Shown here piece after piece: positions 1 to 7,639 of a DNA stretch of 29,915 bases. Under the pieces are notes generated by a model. That model ran no database searches. It saw only the letters and a list, made by a program, of their open reading frames with translations, and was not told the origin of the DNA. How positions within the stretch are numbered: position 1 is the stretch's first letter; each line of letters opens with the position of its first letter. This DNA is from Eubacterium sp. (GTDB lineage Bacteria; Bacillota; Clostridia; Oscillospirales; Acutalibacteraceae): assembly GCA_014465955.1 (NCBI GenBank), contig JACTVT010000025.1:1-29915 (forward strand), written 5' to 3'. The translations under genes and the position numbers were made by a program.

Positions 1-3
1 GAA

Positions 4-32
4 TTATACTAATTTACAGTTTAAATTATAAT
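4..32 (+). promoter_or_regulatory. Candidate promoter of the efflux adaptor gene
   Basis: A perfect TATAAT -10 box lies at 27-32, 17 bases after a weak -35 (TTATAC, 4-9). The AGAGG ribosome site and ATG at 58 follow. If real, the adaptor-permease pair is its own transcription unit and does not need an upstream ATPase gene. The poor -35 keeps confidence low. Confidence 0.35.
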
Positions 33-57
33 ATAAATATAAACAGAGGTTTTGGTA

Positions 58-1764
58 ATGGCAACTATTAAGAAAAAAAGTAAAAAAAGTACAATAATTA
101 TCGTGTCGGTTGTGCTTGCAGTTGTAATTATCGGCGCAGTGGCCGCAGGTATTGCAATCAAGAATAAAGTACCCGAGGTAAAACTTACCACTATCAGTAC
201 AAGTGATATTCACGAAAGTGTCAGTGCAACAGGCACAGTTGCTTCAGGCTCATCAAAAGAGTATAAAGTCGATGCTGTTGCAACAGTTAAAGAAGTTTTT
301 GTCAAACCCGGTGATGAAGTTAAAGAGGGCGATAAACTCGCTACTTTTGACACAAGCACGTTAAACGGTGAGATTTCTAAATTACAGGCTACATATAATA
401 ATGCACGCGCAAGTTATAATGAGGCTGTTAAGAATCAGAAAGACGCTAATGCAAAAATCAGAGCAGTTGAAAAGCAGATAACTGCACTTGAAAATCAACT
501 TGAAAATCTTCCTGATACCGTTCCTGTTGTTACTACAAGGCGTCCTTCTCCTACCGTAACAGTTCCTTCTACAGAAGATACATCAGAGGAAGATACAACT
601 AGAGAACCTATCATTACAATGCCTTCAACTTCCGAAACAGAGCCTGTTTCTTACCCTGCAACAATGGAGGGTCTTATTGCTGCGTTAACAGATTTGGTAA
701 ATACAATTAACAGAGTTGCCGCTGATATTGAGTCTACGAATGCCCTTATTCAGATTGTTATGGAAACCATTATGGAAGAAATAAATAACGGTAATCTTTC
801 ATCTGATGCTATTGCAGAAAAAGTAGCTGAAGCAGTTACAAAGGCTATTCAGGACGGTATTGTTGATGTTATCGAAAGCGGTGCGGCTGCCGATATGATT
901 GAGGCTGCCGTTAAAGCAGTAGACTGGAAAGGTGTTGCCTCCGCAATTATGAACAGCAACAGTGCTCAGGGTGCATCTCTCGAACTTCAGATTACTGCGC
1001 TTACCGCTCAGAAAGAACTTTACGGCATTATGGCTTCAGATAGTACTGTCAAGGCTAAAAAAGAGGTAATGAGCACTGCAAAAAGTGCCCTTGATACATT
1101 AAAAGAAACAAGTAATGAACTTGAGGCAGGCTGGGTTGCTACATTTGACGGCACAATTACTGCCTGCGATCTTGTTCCCGGCACACAGGCTTCTATTATT
1201 TCAGGCGGTATCACACTTGAAAATATGGATTCAATGGTTGTTACGGTATCTCTTAATGAATACGATATCCATAAGATTAAAGTCGGTATGCCTGCAAAAA
1301 TTACTACGGCATACGGTTCATACACAGGTGAAGTTACTGCAAAAGCACCTACTGCAACAGGCGGCAGTTCAGGTTCAATTCTTGATTCTGTAGGTTCAAT
1401 GGCCGGTATCAGCGGACTTTCAAGCCTTACTGCATCTGGTGCAGGCGTTGATGTTCAGGTAAGAATTGATAATCCCGATGAAAATATTATTATTGGTTTT
1501 GATGCAGACGTTGAAATTGAAGCAGGCAGTTATATCGGTATTACGGTAGTTCCGATTGAGTCAATCATTCTTGAAAAAACAGGTACTTATGTTTACCTTT
1601 ATAATGAAGAGAAAAAAGAGGTAACAAAGACCCCGATTGAAACAGGTGCAGTTTCCGATACGTATTATCAGGTTACATCAGGTATTTCGGTAGGAGATCA
1701 GATTGTTTCCGCACCGTCAACAGAGTTCAAAGAAGATACCTTTAATGTAAAAATTGCTAAATAA
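58..1764 (+). CDS. Membrane-fusion (HlyD/MacA/YknX-like) efflux adaptor
   Basis: This 568-residue protein is an adaptor for a MacB-type ABC exporter, anchored in the membrane with an extracytoplasmic body. Residues about 12-34 form one N-terminal transmembrane helix after a Lys-rich start. Residues about 78-100 (VKPGDEVKEGDKLATFDT) are the first half of a biotinyl-lipoyl-like domain, followed by a coiled-coil arm. The second half of that domain resumes near residue 357 (GWVATFDGTI), then come beta-barrel and membrane-proximal parts. Between the two arms is an unusually long insert: a Pro/Thr/Ser/Glu-rich linker (about 153-200) and an Ala-rich helical stretch (about 240-298). ATG 58 was chosen over TTG 52 because AGAGG at 45-49 is spaced 8 bases from it. 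The permease follows after 12 bases, so the two are almost certainly cotranscribed. The exported substrate is unknown. Confidence 0.88.
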   Translation: MATIKKKSKKSTIIIVSVVLAVVIIGAVAAGIAIKNKVPEVKLTTISTSDIHESVSATGTVASGSSKEYKVDAVATVKEVFVKPGDEVKEGDKLATFDTSTLNGEISKLQATYNNARASYNEAVKNQKDANAKIRAVEKQITALENQLENLPDTVPVVTTRRPSPTVTVPSTEDTSEEDTTREPIITMPSTSETEPVSYPATMEGLIAALTDLVNTINRVAADIESTNALIQIVMETIMEEINNGNLSSDAIAEKVAEAVTKAIQDGIVDVIESGAAADMIEAAVKAVDWKGVASAIMNSNSAQGASLELQITALTAQKELYGIMASDSTVKAKKEVMSTAKSALDTLKETSNELEAGWVATFDGTITACDLVPGTQASIISGGITLENMDSMVVTVSLNEYDIHKIKVGMPAKITTAYGSYTGEVTAKAPTATGGSSGSILDSVGSMAGISGLSSLTASGAGVDVQVRIDNPDENIIIGFDADVEIEAGSYIGITVVPIESIILEKTGTYVYLYNEEKKEVTKTPIETGAVSDTYYQVTSGISVGDQIVSAPSTEFKEDTFNVKIAK

Positions 1765-1776
1765 TCGGGTGATGTT

Positions 1777-3030
1777 ATGAATTTATCAGAAAGCTTAAAA
1801 ATAGCAGTCAAGTGTATTAAAGCTAACTGGATGCGTTCATTGCTCACAATGCTCGGTATTATTATCGGTATCAGTTCTGTTATTATGATTATCGGGGCAG
1901 GTACAGGCGCAAGAGATTATATCGTTTCTCTTATTGAAGATATGGGCTCAAACGCTGTTATGGTTACGGTTGATGCCACGCAGGCAACCGATAATGACTA
2001 TATTACACTTGAAGATGTAGAAAATATTAAAAATAAAGTCAGCGGTGTAGATAACTGTTCACCTATGCTTCTCGGCTTTGGCAGCAGTACGATTGATAAA
2101 ACTGCCACACAGGCAACTGCAACTCTTGTCGGCGTTAATCCCGATATTCAGTATGCTATGAATGCTCCGTGTGATTACGGCAGATTTATGACTGATGATG
2201 AATATGCCGCCGCTTCTCCTGTTGCTATTATTGGCGTTGAAAGCGCAAAAGTTGCATTCGGTTATGAAGATGTTGTAGGCGAATATATTACCGTTTCTTC
2301 ATCAGGCGCAACAAGAAAGGTTAAAATTATCGGTGTTGCAAATATTGAATCAATGATGGGCGGAGCAAGTTCCGGCTCAACCTCTCAGTTTGCCGAAATG
2401 TTTCAGACAGGCGATCAGCCCACTATAATGCTGTTTATGCCCTGTACCACTCTTACACAGATTACGGGTGCAGATGCAAAATTAAGTATGATGTATGTTA
2501 TGAGTGAAGACGGGGTAGATAATGAGTCTATCGGCAATGCAACAGTCAATTATTTAAAGGCTGCTCACGGTAATTATTCAAACAATCTTTATATGGCGCA
2601 GGATATGGCAACATATATTCAAATTGTTGATGTTATCATTTCCGTATTGACTACATTTATTGCCTGTATCGGTGCAATTTCGCTTCTTGTAGGCGGTATC
2701 GGCGTTATGAATATTATGCTTGTATCCGTTACGGAGCGTACAAGGGAAATCGGTATCAGAAAGTCACTCGGCGCTAAAACAAAGGTTATAGTTACACAGT
2801 TTTTGACAGAGTCGATTATTCTTTGCCTTATCGGCGGTATTATCGGTGTAGTCGTCGGCGTAGCGGGTGCATACGGTGCCTGCGCAATCGTTAAGATTGA
2901 ACCTAATGTTACGATTGGCACAATTCTTCTTGCTCTATTCTTCTCAAGCGGTGTAGGTCTTATATTCGGTGTATATCCTGCTAAAAAGGCGGCTAAATTA
3001 AGTCCTATCGAGGCTCTCAGAAGAGATTAA
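1777..3030 (+). CDS. MacB/YknZ-like ABC transporter permease
   Basis: This 417-residue permease belongs to the MacB/FtsX type, which transmits ATP-driven motion to an adaptor rather than forming a classical channel. It shows one N-terminal transmembrane helix (about 21-41), a large extracytoplasmic MacB-like core domain (about 45-275), then three membrane segments (about 281-320, 338-372, 378-400). The family signatures are present: GVMNIMLVSVTERTREIGIR followed by KSLGAK after the first C-terminal helix, and the ending PAKKAAKLSPIEALRRD. It carries no ATPase domain of its own, unlike Gram-negative MacB, so a separate YknY/LolD-like ATPase is required. None lies in this window. A terminator follows directly. 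The substrate cannot be told; antimicrobial peptide or antibiotic export would be typical. Confidence 0.9.
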   Translation: MNLSESLKIAVKCIKANWMRSLLTMLGIIIGISSVIMIIGAGTGARDYIVSLIEDMGSNAVMVTVDATQATDNDYITLEDVENIKNKVSGVDNCSPMLLGFGSSTIDKTATQATATLVGVNPDIQYAMNAPCDYGRFMTDDEYAAASPVAIIGVESAKVAFGYEDVVGEYITVSSSGATRKVKIIGVANIESMMGGASSGSTSQFAEMFQTGDQPTIMLFMPCTTLTQITGADAKLSMMYVMSEDGVDNESIGNATVNYLKAAHGNYSNNLYMAQDMATYIQIVDVIISVLTTFIACIGAISLLVGGIGVMNIMLVSVTERTREIGIRKSLGAKTKVIVTQFLTESIILCLIGGIIGVVVGVAGAYGACAIVKIEPNVTIGTILLALFFSSGVGLIFGVYPAKKAAKLSPIEALRRD

Positions 3031-3041
3031 TGTAATTTTAT

Positions 3042-3071
3042 TGAGGCGGCTTAGTACTGCCTCATTTTTTT
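3042..3071 (+). terminator. Rho-independent terminator after the permease
   Basis: TGAGGCGG (3042-3049) pairs with CTGCCTCA (3057-3064), with one G-T pair, and is followed by a T7 run. It separates the exporter unit from nahK. Confidence 0.85.
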
Positions 3072-3075
3072 CTTG

Positions 3076-3104
3076 TTTACAAATGTACTGCAATGTGGTA
3101 AAAT
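3076..3104 (+). promoter_or_regulatory. Promoter of nahK
   Basis: TTTACA (3076-3081), a 17-base spacer and TAAAAT (3099-3104) lie just after the terminator and about 20 bases before the GGAGGGG ribosome site. Confidence 0.7.
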
Positions 3105-3126
3105 TATACTTATTGGAGGGGAGTTA

Positions 3127-4227
3127 ATGGCAGACATTAATAATATTCTTAATGAATTTGATTTTAAAGGTAAGTTTGTTGATTATGAAATTTATGGTTC
3201 AGGACATATCAATACAACTTATCTTGTAACATATGATGATAACGGCAGAATATGGAAATATATTGTGCAGAATATTAATCCCAATGTTTTTAAAGATATT
3301 GAAAAACTTATGGATAACGTTTTCAGCGTTACATCTTATCTTCGTAAAGGCATTCGTGAAAACGGCGGAGATGAAAACAGAGAAACACTTCACTTCATTA
3401 AAACGAAAGACGGTAATAAATTTTATAAAACGGATGATAATCATTATTACAGAGCCTATATTTTTGTTGAGGATTCTGTTGGCTATAATCAGGTGGAAAG
3501 TGCTGAGATGTTTGGTCAGAGCGGTGTTGCTTTCGGTAAATTCCAGAAGTTTCTTGCTGATTTTCCCGCTGATTCTCTTTATGAGACGATTCCTGATTTT
3601 CATAATACCGAAAAGCGTTACAGAACTGAATTTCTTCCTGCTGTTGAAAGTAACATCTCAGGCAGAATGAATACCTGTCTTGGTGAAATTGAATTCGTAA
3701 AAGCAAGAGAGGAATATTGCAGTCGTTTTGTAAATATGATTGCACAGGGCAAACTTCCGCTTCGTGTTACGCATAATGATACAAAACTAAATAATGTTCT
3801 TTTTGATGAAAAAACCGATAAAGCAATTTGTGTAATCGACCTTGATACTATAATGCCTGGTCTCGCACTTTATGATTTCGGTGATTCTATCAGATTCGGT
3901 GCAAATACAGCGTCTGAAGATGAAAAAGATTTAAGCAAAGTTTCTGTAAATCTTGAGTATTTTGAGGCATATGCAAAAGGCTTTCTCTCTGAAGTCGGAA
4001 GTGATTTTGTTCAGGCAGAAATTGATAATCTTGCTTTTGCATCAATTCTTATGACTTTTGAATGCGGTATGAGATTTTTAACAGATTATCTTAATGGTGA
4101 TACATACTTTAAAATTGCTTACCCTGAACATAATCTCGTTCGTGCCAAAGACCAGTTTGCTCTTGTGGCAGATATGGAAAAACATCTTGACGAGATGGAA
4201 GAAATTATAAAAAATCTGAAGTATTAA
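3127..4227 (+). CDS. nahK: N-acetylhexosamine 1-kinase (NahK/LnpB type)
   Basis: This 366-residue cytoplasmic kinase is predicted to phosphorylate GlcNAc and GalNAc at C1 using ATP, as in the lacto-N-biose/galacto-N-biose pathway. It has the aminoglycoside-phosphotransferase fold. The sequence shows YGSGHINTTYLV (starting about residue 22), the catalytic-loop motif HNDTKLNN at 216-223 with base Asp218, IDLDT with Asp240, and DFGD at 250-253. Further stretches typical of bifidobacterial NahK are DSIRFGANTASEDEKDLSKV, ECGMRFLTDYLNGD and YPEHNLVR. These make the subfamily call much firmer than a generic phosphotransferase call. ATG 3127 was chosen because GGAGGGG ends 5 bases before it. It is monocistronic. 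No GH112 phosphorylase is adjacent, so the substrate may be free hexosamine from any host-glycan source. Homologues are sometimes mislabelled mucin desulfatase. Confidence 0.88.
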   Translation: MADINNILNEFDFKGKFVDYEIYGSGHINTTYLVTYDDNGRIWKYIVQNINPNVFKDIEKLMDNVFSVTSYLRKGIRENGGDENRETLHFIKTKDGNKFYKTDDNHYYRAYIFVEDSVGYNQVESAEMFGQSGVAFGKFQKFLADFPADSLYETIPDFHNTEKRYRTEFLPAVESNISGRMNTCLGEIEFVKAREEYCSRFVNMIAQGKLPLRVTHNDTKLNNVLFDEKTDKAICVIDLDTIMPGLALYDFGDSIRFGANTASEDEKDLSKVSVNLEYFEAYAKGFLSEVGSDFVQAEIDNLAFASILMTFECGMRFLTDYLNGDTYFKIAYPEHNLVRAKDQFALVADMEKHLDEMEEIIKNLKY

Positions 4228-4241
4228 TTAAATTATTATTG

Positions 4242-4263
4242 GGGTGCATTGAATTATGCACCC
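4242..4263 (+). terminator. Perfect hairpin after nahK
   Basis: GGGTGCAT (4242-4249) and ATGCACCC (4256-4263) form an 8-bp stem with a 6-base loop. The T run starts only 8 bases later (GTTTTT), so it is a weaker intrinsic terminator or an RNA 3' end. No clear promoter was seen between it and the next gene. Confidence 0.55.
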
Positions 4264-4324
4264 TGTAATTGTTTTTGGGGGTTCTTTGTGACTCTTGTTT
4301 TATATGAAGAAAGGATTGATTATT

Positions 4325-6859
4325 TTGAAAAAAATCATAAGTCTTTTATTATCATTCATAATACTTCTCAGCACGGTAAGTACTGTGAGTTTTACTGCAA
4401 TGGCAGCATCGGTAAATGCAAGTGAAGTTTCGCTTTATTATATTAAAGACAACTATAAAGAAAAAATCGGCGATGTGCCAAAGAATTATAATAAATCTTT
4501 TCAACTTCGCGTATCTGGTGCGTCAAATGTCAGATATACTGTTAAAAGCGGTGATTCGGCAACTGTTTCTTCAAGCGGTTTAGTAGAACCTAAAGCCACT
4601 GTATGGTATTGGTACGGCGGTATGGGTTCAACTTTTCCTATGCCCGAATACGGTGAACCTACAAGTGTTGAAACCGATTATGAAGAAGGCGATACAGTAG
4701 TTGAAGTAAGAGCAGATAATCAGATTTTTAACGTAACCGTTCATGTTAATGATTACGCACCGATTTATGCGGGTCAAGTTATGGACGATTACATTAAACA
4801 GAATGTAAAAAGCGGTATGAGCGATTATGAAAAGATCGAATTATGCGCAAAACTTCCTGCTTCATATGAATATTCCGGAAGGTACAGCGGTGCTACCTCA
4901 ATGATTATTTTCGGCGGTGGTGACTGCTGGGCCAGTACAGATCTTATCATTAAACTTGCGAAAAAAATGGGATTTGATGCTTGGGCACGAAACGGTAACC
5001 GTGACTGGGGTGCAGGTTCAGGTCATATGAACGCAATGGTTCAGGCAAAAGACGGTAATTATTACGAGGTAGAGGCAGGCTATGATGAGCCTGCTCCAAG
5101 ATATTACAGCGTTACCGAAAGAACTTCTTTGTTCAGTTACAGATATTATAATCCGATTGAGGTTTATCAGTACGACGGCAAAGAAGTGCCTGAAACTGTT
5201 GTTGTTCCAAGCACTATTGACGGTAAAAAAGTTGACAGCATCGGTGAGAACTTTCTTTCTTATGAAAAAAATGTTAAAAAGGTCGTTATTCCCGAAGGTG
5301 TAACGGAAATTAAAGAGGGTGCATTTTTTAATTGTGTAAATCTTGAAAGTATTAATCTTCCTGCTTCATTGGAATCCCTCTCCGATGTCGTTTTCGGTGG
5401 CTGCAGTAAACTTACCGATATTAAAAGCAGTTCACCAAATTTTCCTGCCGAAAACGGTGTAATTTATAATAAAGACAAGAGCGTTGTATTATATGCTTCT
5501 GCTGTAAGCAACCTCTATCTGCCTTCAAGTGTTAAGGAAATCGGTTTTTATGCACTCAGATTAAATCGTAATATTGAAAATTTTGAAATTAATGATAATA
5601 TCAGTCTGATAAGCGACGGAGCATTTGCGGGCTGCAGTAATTTAAAAAGTATAAATCTTTCAAACGGCAAACTGCAAAAAATAGGTAATCATGCTTTTGC
5701 AGAATGCGCAGAACTTTCAAGAGTAATCGTACCTTCATCGGTTACGGAAATAGGCGACGGTGCATTTTTAAGAGATAATAAATTAACACAGGTTACAGTG
5801 CTGAATAAAAACTGTGTAATTGAAGATTCGGAATATGTTTTTCCTGAGGATACGGTTTTATATGGCTATGCAGGCTCAACGCTGGAAGCGTATGCAAAAA
5901 TATATAACCGCCGGTTTGTAAGTATTGATAATTGCAGGCATACTTCAACTGTTGATGTAATTACGAAAAGTCCAACCTGTTTGCAAGAGGGTACAAAAGA
6001 CGTACGCTGTCTTCTTTGTGACAGTATTGTAAAAAGCAATATTTCAATTCCGAAAGTAAATCATAATGAGATTATAGATGTTTATCCGATTGATGCTACC
6101 TGCACAGCAGCAGGCAGAACGAAAGGTTCACACTGTTCGGTTTGCAATCAGACTCTTTCGGTTTCAAAAACAACTGCACCACTTGGTCATTCATATGAAT
6201 GGCAGGTAAATGAAGGCATGATTGTTAAGATGTGCAATAATTGCGGAGATATAATTTCAAGACTTCCGTTTAAGGATTTATCAGGTATAGATTATCGTCA
6301 GTACAGCGATTATATTGAATACACATCTGTAAATAATCAATTTATAACAGGCACAAATCCGCCTGAAAGAACTTTGTTTTCACCTACTGCGCCGATAACA
6401 AGAGCAATGTTTGTAACTATTCTTTATCGTATGGCAGGCGAGCCGTATACAGATTATAATCCTTACAGAACGTCACCGTTCACGGATATAACTGATACAA
6501 GTGCTTATTATTATAATGCCGCTTGCTGGGCGCTGAAAAACGGTATTACCACCGAAACAACATTCAAACCTTTTGACAATGTAAGCCGTGAGCAGACTGC
6601 ATCATTCCTGTTCAGATATGCAAAGGATAACGGCAAACTCGGTGACAGTGCATATAAAAGTGTAAATCTTGCGGCTTATCCCGATTACAACAGTGTTCAC
6701 GGCTGGGCAGTTGAGGCAATGCAGTGGGCAAATTATAATGGTATGATTACAGGTACACAGCAAGGTTACATTAACCCGCAGGGCGCAACCCAGCGTATCC
6801 ACGCAACAAAGATTTTGTACGGTTTCGGTAAAACGTGCAATATCGGGAATTTTGTATAA
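4325..6859 (+). CDS. Secreted transglutaminase-like / LRR_5 / SLH surface protein
   Basis: This is an exported, cell-wall-attached protein of 844 residues. Residues 1-28 are a signal peptide (Lys, hydrophobic core, ending TAMA). An Ig-like stretch follows (to about 150). Next is a transglutaminase-like domain (about 150-260) with Cys201 in GGDCWAS and His234 in SGHMNAM; the usual Asp is Glu250 (YEVEAGYDE). BspA-type leucine-rich repeats (LRR_5, about 270-530) follow, ending in the typical LYGYAGSTLEAYA. A Cys-rich part (537-645) has two similar CxxC/His units and an extra CxxC. Three SLH-like repeats (649-844) probably bind pyruvylated wall polymer. The start chosen is TTG 4325, with AAGGA 9 bases upstream and a canonical signal peptide; ATG 4304 is the alternative but lacks a well-placed ribosome site. 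The role is unknown; adhesion or peptide/matrix processing is inferred. Confidence 0.82.
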   Translation: MKKIISLLLSFIILLSTVSTVSFTAMAASVNASEVSLYYIKDNYKEKIGDVPKNYNKSFQLRVSGASNVRYTVKSGDSATVSSSGLVEPKATVWYWYGGMGSTFPMPEYGEPTSVETDYEEGDTVVEVRADNQIFNVTVHVNDYAPIYAGQVMDDYIKQNVKSGMSDYEKIELCAKLPASYEYSGRYSGATSMIIFGGGDCWASTDLIIKLAKKMGFDAWARNGNRDWGAGSGHMNAMVQAKDGNYYEVEAGYDEPAPRYYSVTERTSLFSYRYYNPIEVYQYDGKEVPETVVVPSTIDGKKVDSIGENFLSYEKNVKKVVIPEGVTEIKEGAFFNCVNLESINLPASLESLSDVVFGGCSKLTDIKSSSPNFPAENGVIYNKDKSVVLYASAVSNLYLPSSVKEIGFYALRLNRNIENFEINDNISLISDGAFAGCSNLKSINLSNGKLQKIGNHAFAECAELSRVIVPSSVTEIGDGAFLRDNKLTQVTVLNKNCVIEDSEYVFPEDTVLYGYAGSTLEAYAKIYNRRFVSIDNCRHTSTVDVITKSPTCLQEGTKDVRCLLCDSIVKSNISIPKVNHNEIIDVYPIDATCTAAGRTKGSHCSVCNQTLSVSKTTAPLGHSYEWQVNEGMIVKMCNNCGDIISRLPFKDLSGIDYRQYSDYIEYTSVNNQFITGTNPPERTLFSPTAPITRAMFVTILYRMAGEPYTDYNPYRTSPFTDITDTSAYYYNAACWALKNGITTETTFKPFDNVSREQTASFLFRYAKDNGKLGDSAYKSVNLAAYPDYNSVHGWAVEAMQWANYNGMITGTQQGYINPQGATQRIHATKILYGFGKTCNIGNFV

Positions 6860-6865
6860 TTAAAC

Positions 6866-6885
6866 GGACAATTCGTGAATTGTCC
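6866..6885. repeat. Palindromic module, GGACAATTC type
   Basis: GGACAATTC and GAATTGTCC flank a GT loop in the context AAAC...TTACGA. A near-copy sits at 17522-17541 with a compensating A:T to G:C pair. It is one of a family of intergenic modules in this window. Confidence 0.75.
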
Positions 6886-6913
6886 TTACGAAATATTAAC
6901 AACGCATTCGTAA

Positions 6914-6935
6914 GGCAGGGTGCTCTCACCCTGCC
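6914..6935. repeat. Palindromic module, GGCAGGGTG type
   Basis: GGCAGGGTG and CACCCTGCC form a perfect 9-bp stem around a CTCT loop. It lies 28 bases after the previous palindrome and before the bidirectional terminator. It resembles the GGGAGGGT modules at 15633 and 17425 in layout. Confidence 0.7.
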
Positions 6936-6949
6936 GTTGAGCATTACAA

Positions 6950-6984
6950 AAACACCGCAGAAATGTTGAATTTCTGCGGTGTTT
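6950..6984. terminator. Bidirectional terminator between convergent genes
   Basis: A perfect 15-bp stem (6950-6964 with 6970-6984) encloses the loop GTTGA. On the minus strand it is followed by TTTTTGT, serving the ireB unit. On the plus strand it is followed by the T-rich AATGTTTTATTT, serving the surface-protein gene. Confidence 0.88.
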
Positions 6985-6994
6985 AATGTTTTAT

Positions 6995-7291
6995 TTACTT
7001 GTTTTTTAGTGCTCTTTCAAGCCAGACTGCACCTAAATCGAGCGCAGTGAAAAGACCTTCTTTTTCACTTTTTTTAATAACCTTTTCCTTTGGGTTGGTA
7101 ATGCTCGGGTCTGTGTTGATTATCTGAATAAGCACTTTCTCTGAAAGTGTCATATTGTTGAATTCTTTTTCAGACTGAATTGTGAAGCATGCTACATACG
7201 GGTCAGACATATTGCCGTAATAAATCGTTTTGCCTGATCTTACCAAAGGCTTTCCTTTGTAAGTAAGGAATGTATCTTGTGTATCTGCCAA
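6995..7291 (-). CDS. Small protein of unknown function, downstream of ireB
   Basis: This is a 98-residue soluble protein that I do not recognise. It has no signal peptide or membrane segment. Its start is mixed alpha/beta in character (TFLTYKGKPLVRSGKTIYYG), its middle has SDPYVACFTIQ, and its C-terminal half is charged and helical (NPKEKVIKKSEKEGLFTALDLG). The start codon is TTG, supported by a perfect AAGGAGGT ribosome site seven bases upstream. It begins 18 bases after the ireB stop and ends before a strong terminator, so it is expected to share the ireB transcript. The even, charged composition and excellent translation signals argue for a real gene. A link to Ser/Thr-kinase signalling or cell-wall control is only guilt by association. 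Confidence 0.85.
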   Translation of the reverse strand: MADTQDTFLTYKGKPLVRSGKTIYYGNMSDPYVACFTIQSEKEFNNMTLSEKVLIQIINTDPSITNPKEKVIKKSEKEGLFTALDLGAVWLERALKNK

Positions 7292-7309
7292 AGTAATACC
7301 TCCTTTATA

Positions 7310-7555
7310 TTAACTGTTAAGATAAGACTTTACCATAGCTGCCAGAAGTTCATCACGATCAAGTCTTCTTATAAGACTTCTCGCGTTGTTGTTTGTTGTG
7401 ATGTAAGTCGGGTCTTCCGAAAGAATGTAGCCGACAATCTGATTGATAGGATTATAGCCCTTTTCCTTAAGTGCATCAAACACCTGAGTAAGGGTATCCT
7501 TCATAACATCATCTTTTTCATCACCAATTTTAAAGGTCATTGTTTTATCGGTCAT
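7310..7555 (-). CDS. ireB: IreB family regulatory phosphoprotein (UPF0297)
   Basis: This 81-residue cytoplasmic protein matches the IreB/DUF965 family almost throughout, most clearly in GYNPINQIVGYILSEDPTYIT, the NARSLIRRLDRDELL stretch and the KSYL end. In Enterococcus, IreB is a negative regulator of cephalosporin resistance and is phosphorylated on N-terminal threonines by the PASTA kinase IreK. The N-terminal T-D-K-T here resembles that site. The start at 7555 (MTDKTMTF) is chosen because the strong site GGGAGGTGG ends about 8 bases before it. An upstream in-frame ATG at 7573 would put that ribosome site inside the coding region. No kinase or phosphatase gene is in the window. It is followed by the small unknown gene and preceded by its own promoter. 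Confidence 0.92.
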   Translation of the reverse strand: MTDKTMTFKIGDEKDDVMKDTLTQVFDALKEKGYNPINQIVGYILSEDPTYITTNNNARSLIRRLDRDELLAAMVKSYLNS

Positions 7556-7581
7556 AGTAAAGCCACCTCCCATATAAACTA

Positions 7582-7610
7582 ATTATATACAAAATTGAAT
7601 ATAATTACAA
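7582..7610 (-). promoter_or_regulatory. Promoter of ireB
   Basis: On the minus strand, TTGTAA (7605-7610), a 17-base spacer and a perfect TATAAT (7582-7587) lie between the pheT stop and the ireB ribosome site. No hairpin terminator separates pheT from ireB, so read-through is also possible. Confidence 0.7.
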
Positions 7611-7639
7611 TGTTTTTTTTATTTTTTAATGAAAATTCT

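Noticed and set aside
1020..1325. Minus-strand reading frame of about 100 codons inside the adaptor gene
   Set aside because: It lies antisense to a well-supported gene, lacks a ribosome site and has no recognisable motif; similar antisense frames throughout the window were treated the same way.
3127..4227. Aminoglycoside resistance kinase
   Set aside because: The fold is shared, but the motifs around HNDTKLNN, DSIRFGA and YPEHNLVR are those of N-acetylhexosamine kinases.
4304..4306. ATG as the start of the first SLH surface protein
   Set aside because: No ribosome site lies at a workable distance; TTG 4325 has AAGGA 9 bases upstream and gives a canonical signal peptide.
7556..7573. Longer IreB N-terminus starting MGGGFT
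   Set aside because: Those codons are the ribosome-binding site itself (GGGAGGTGG); family members begin at the TDKT region.
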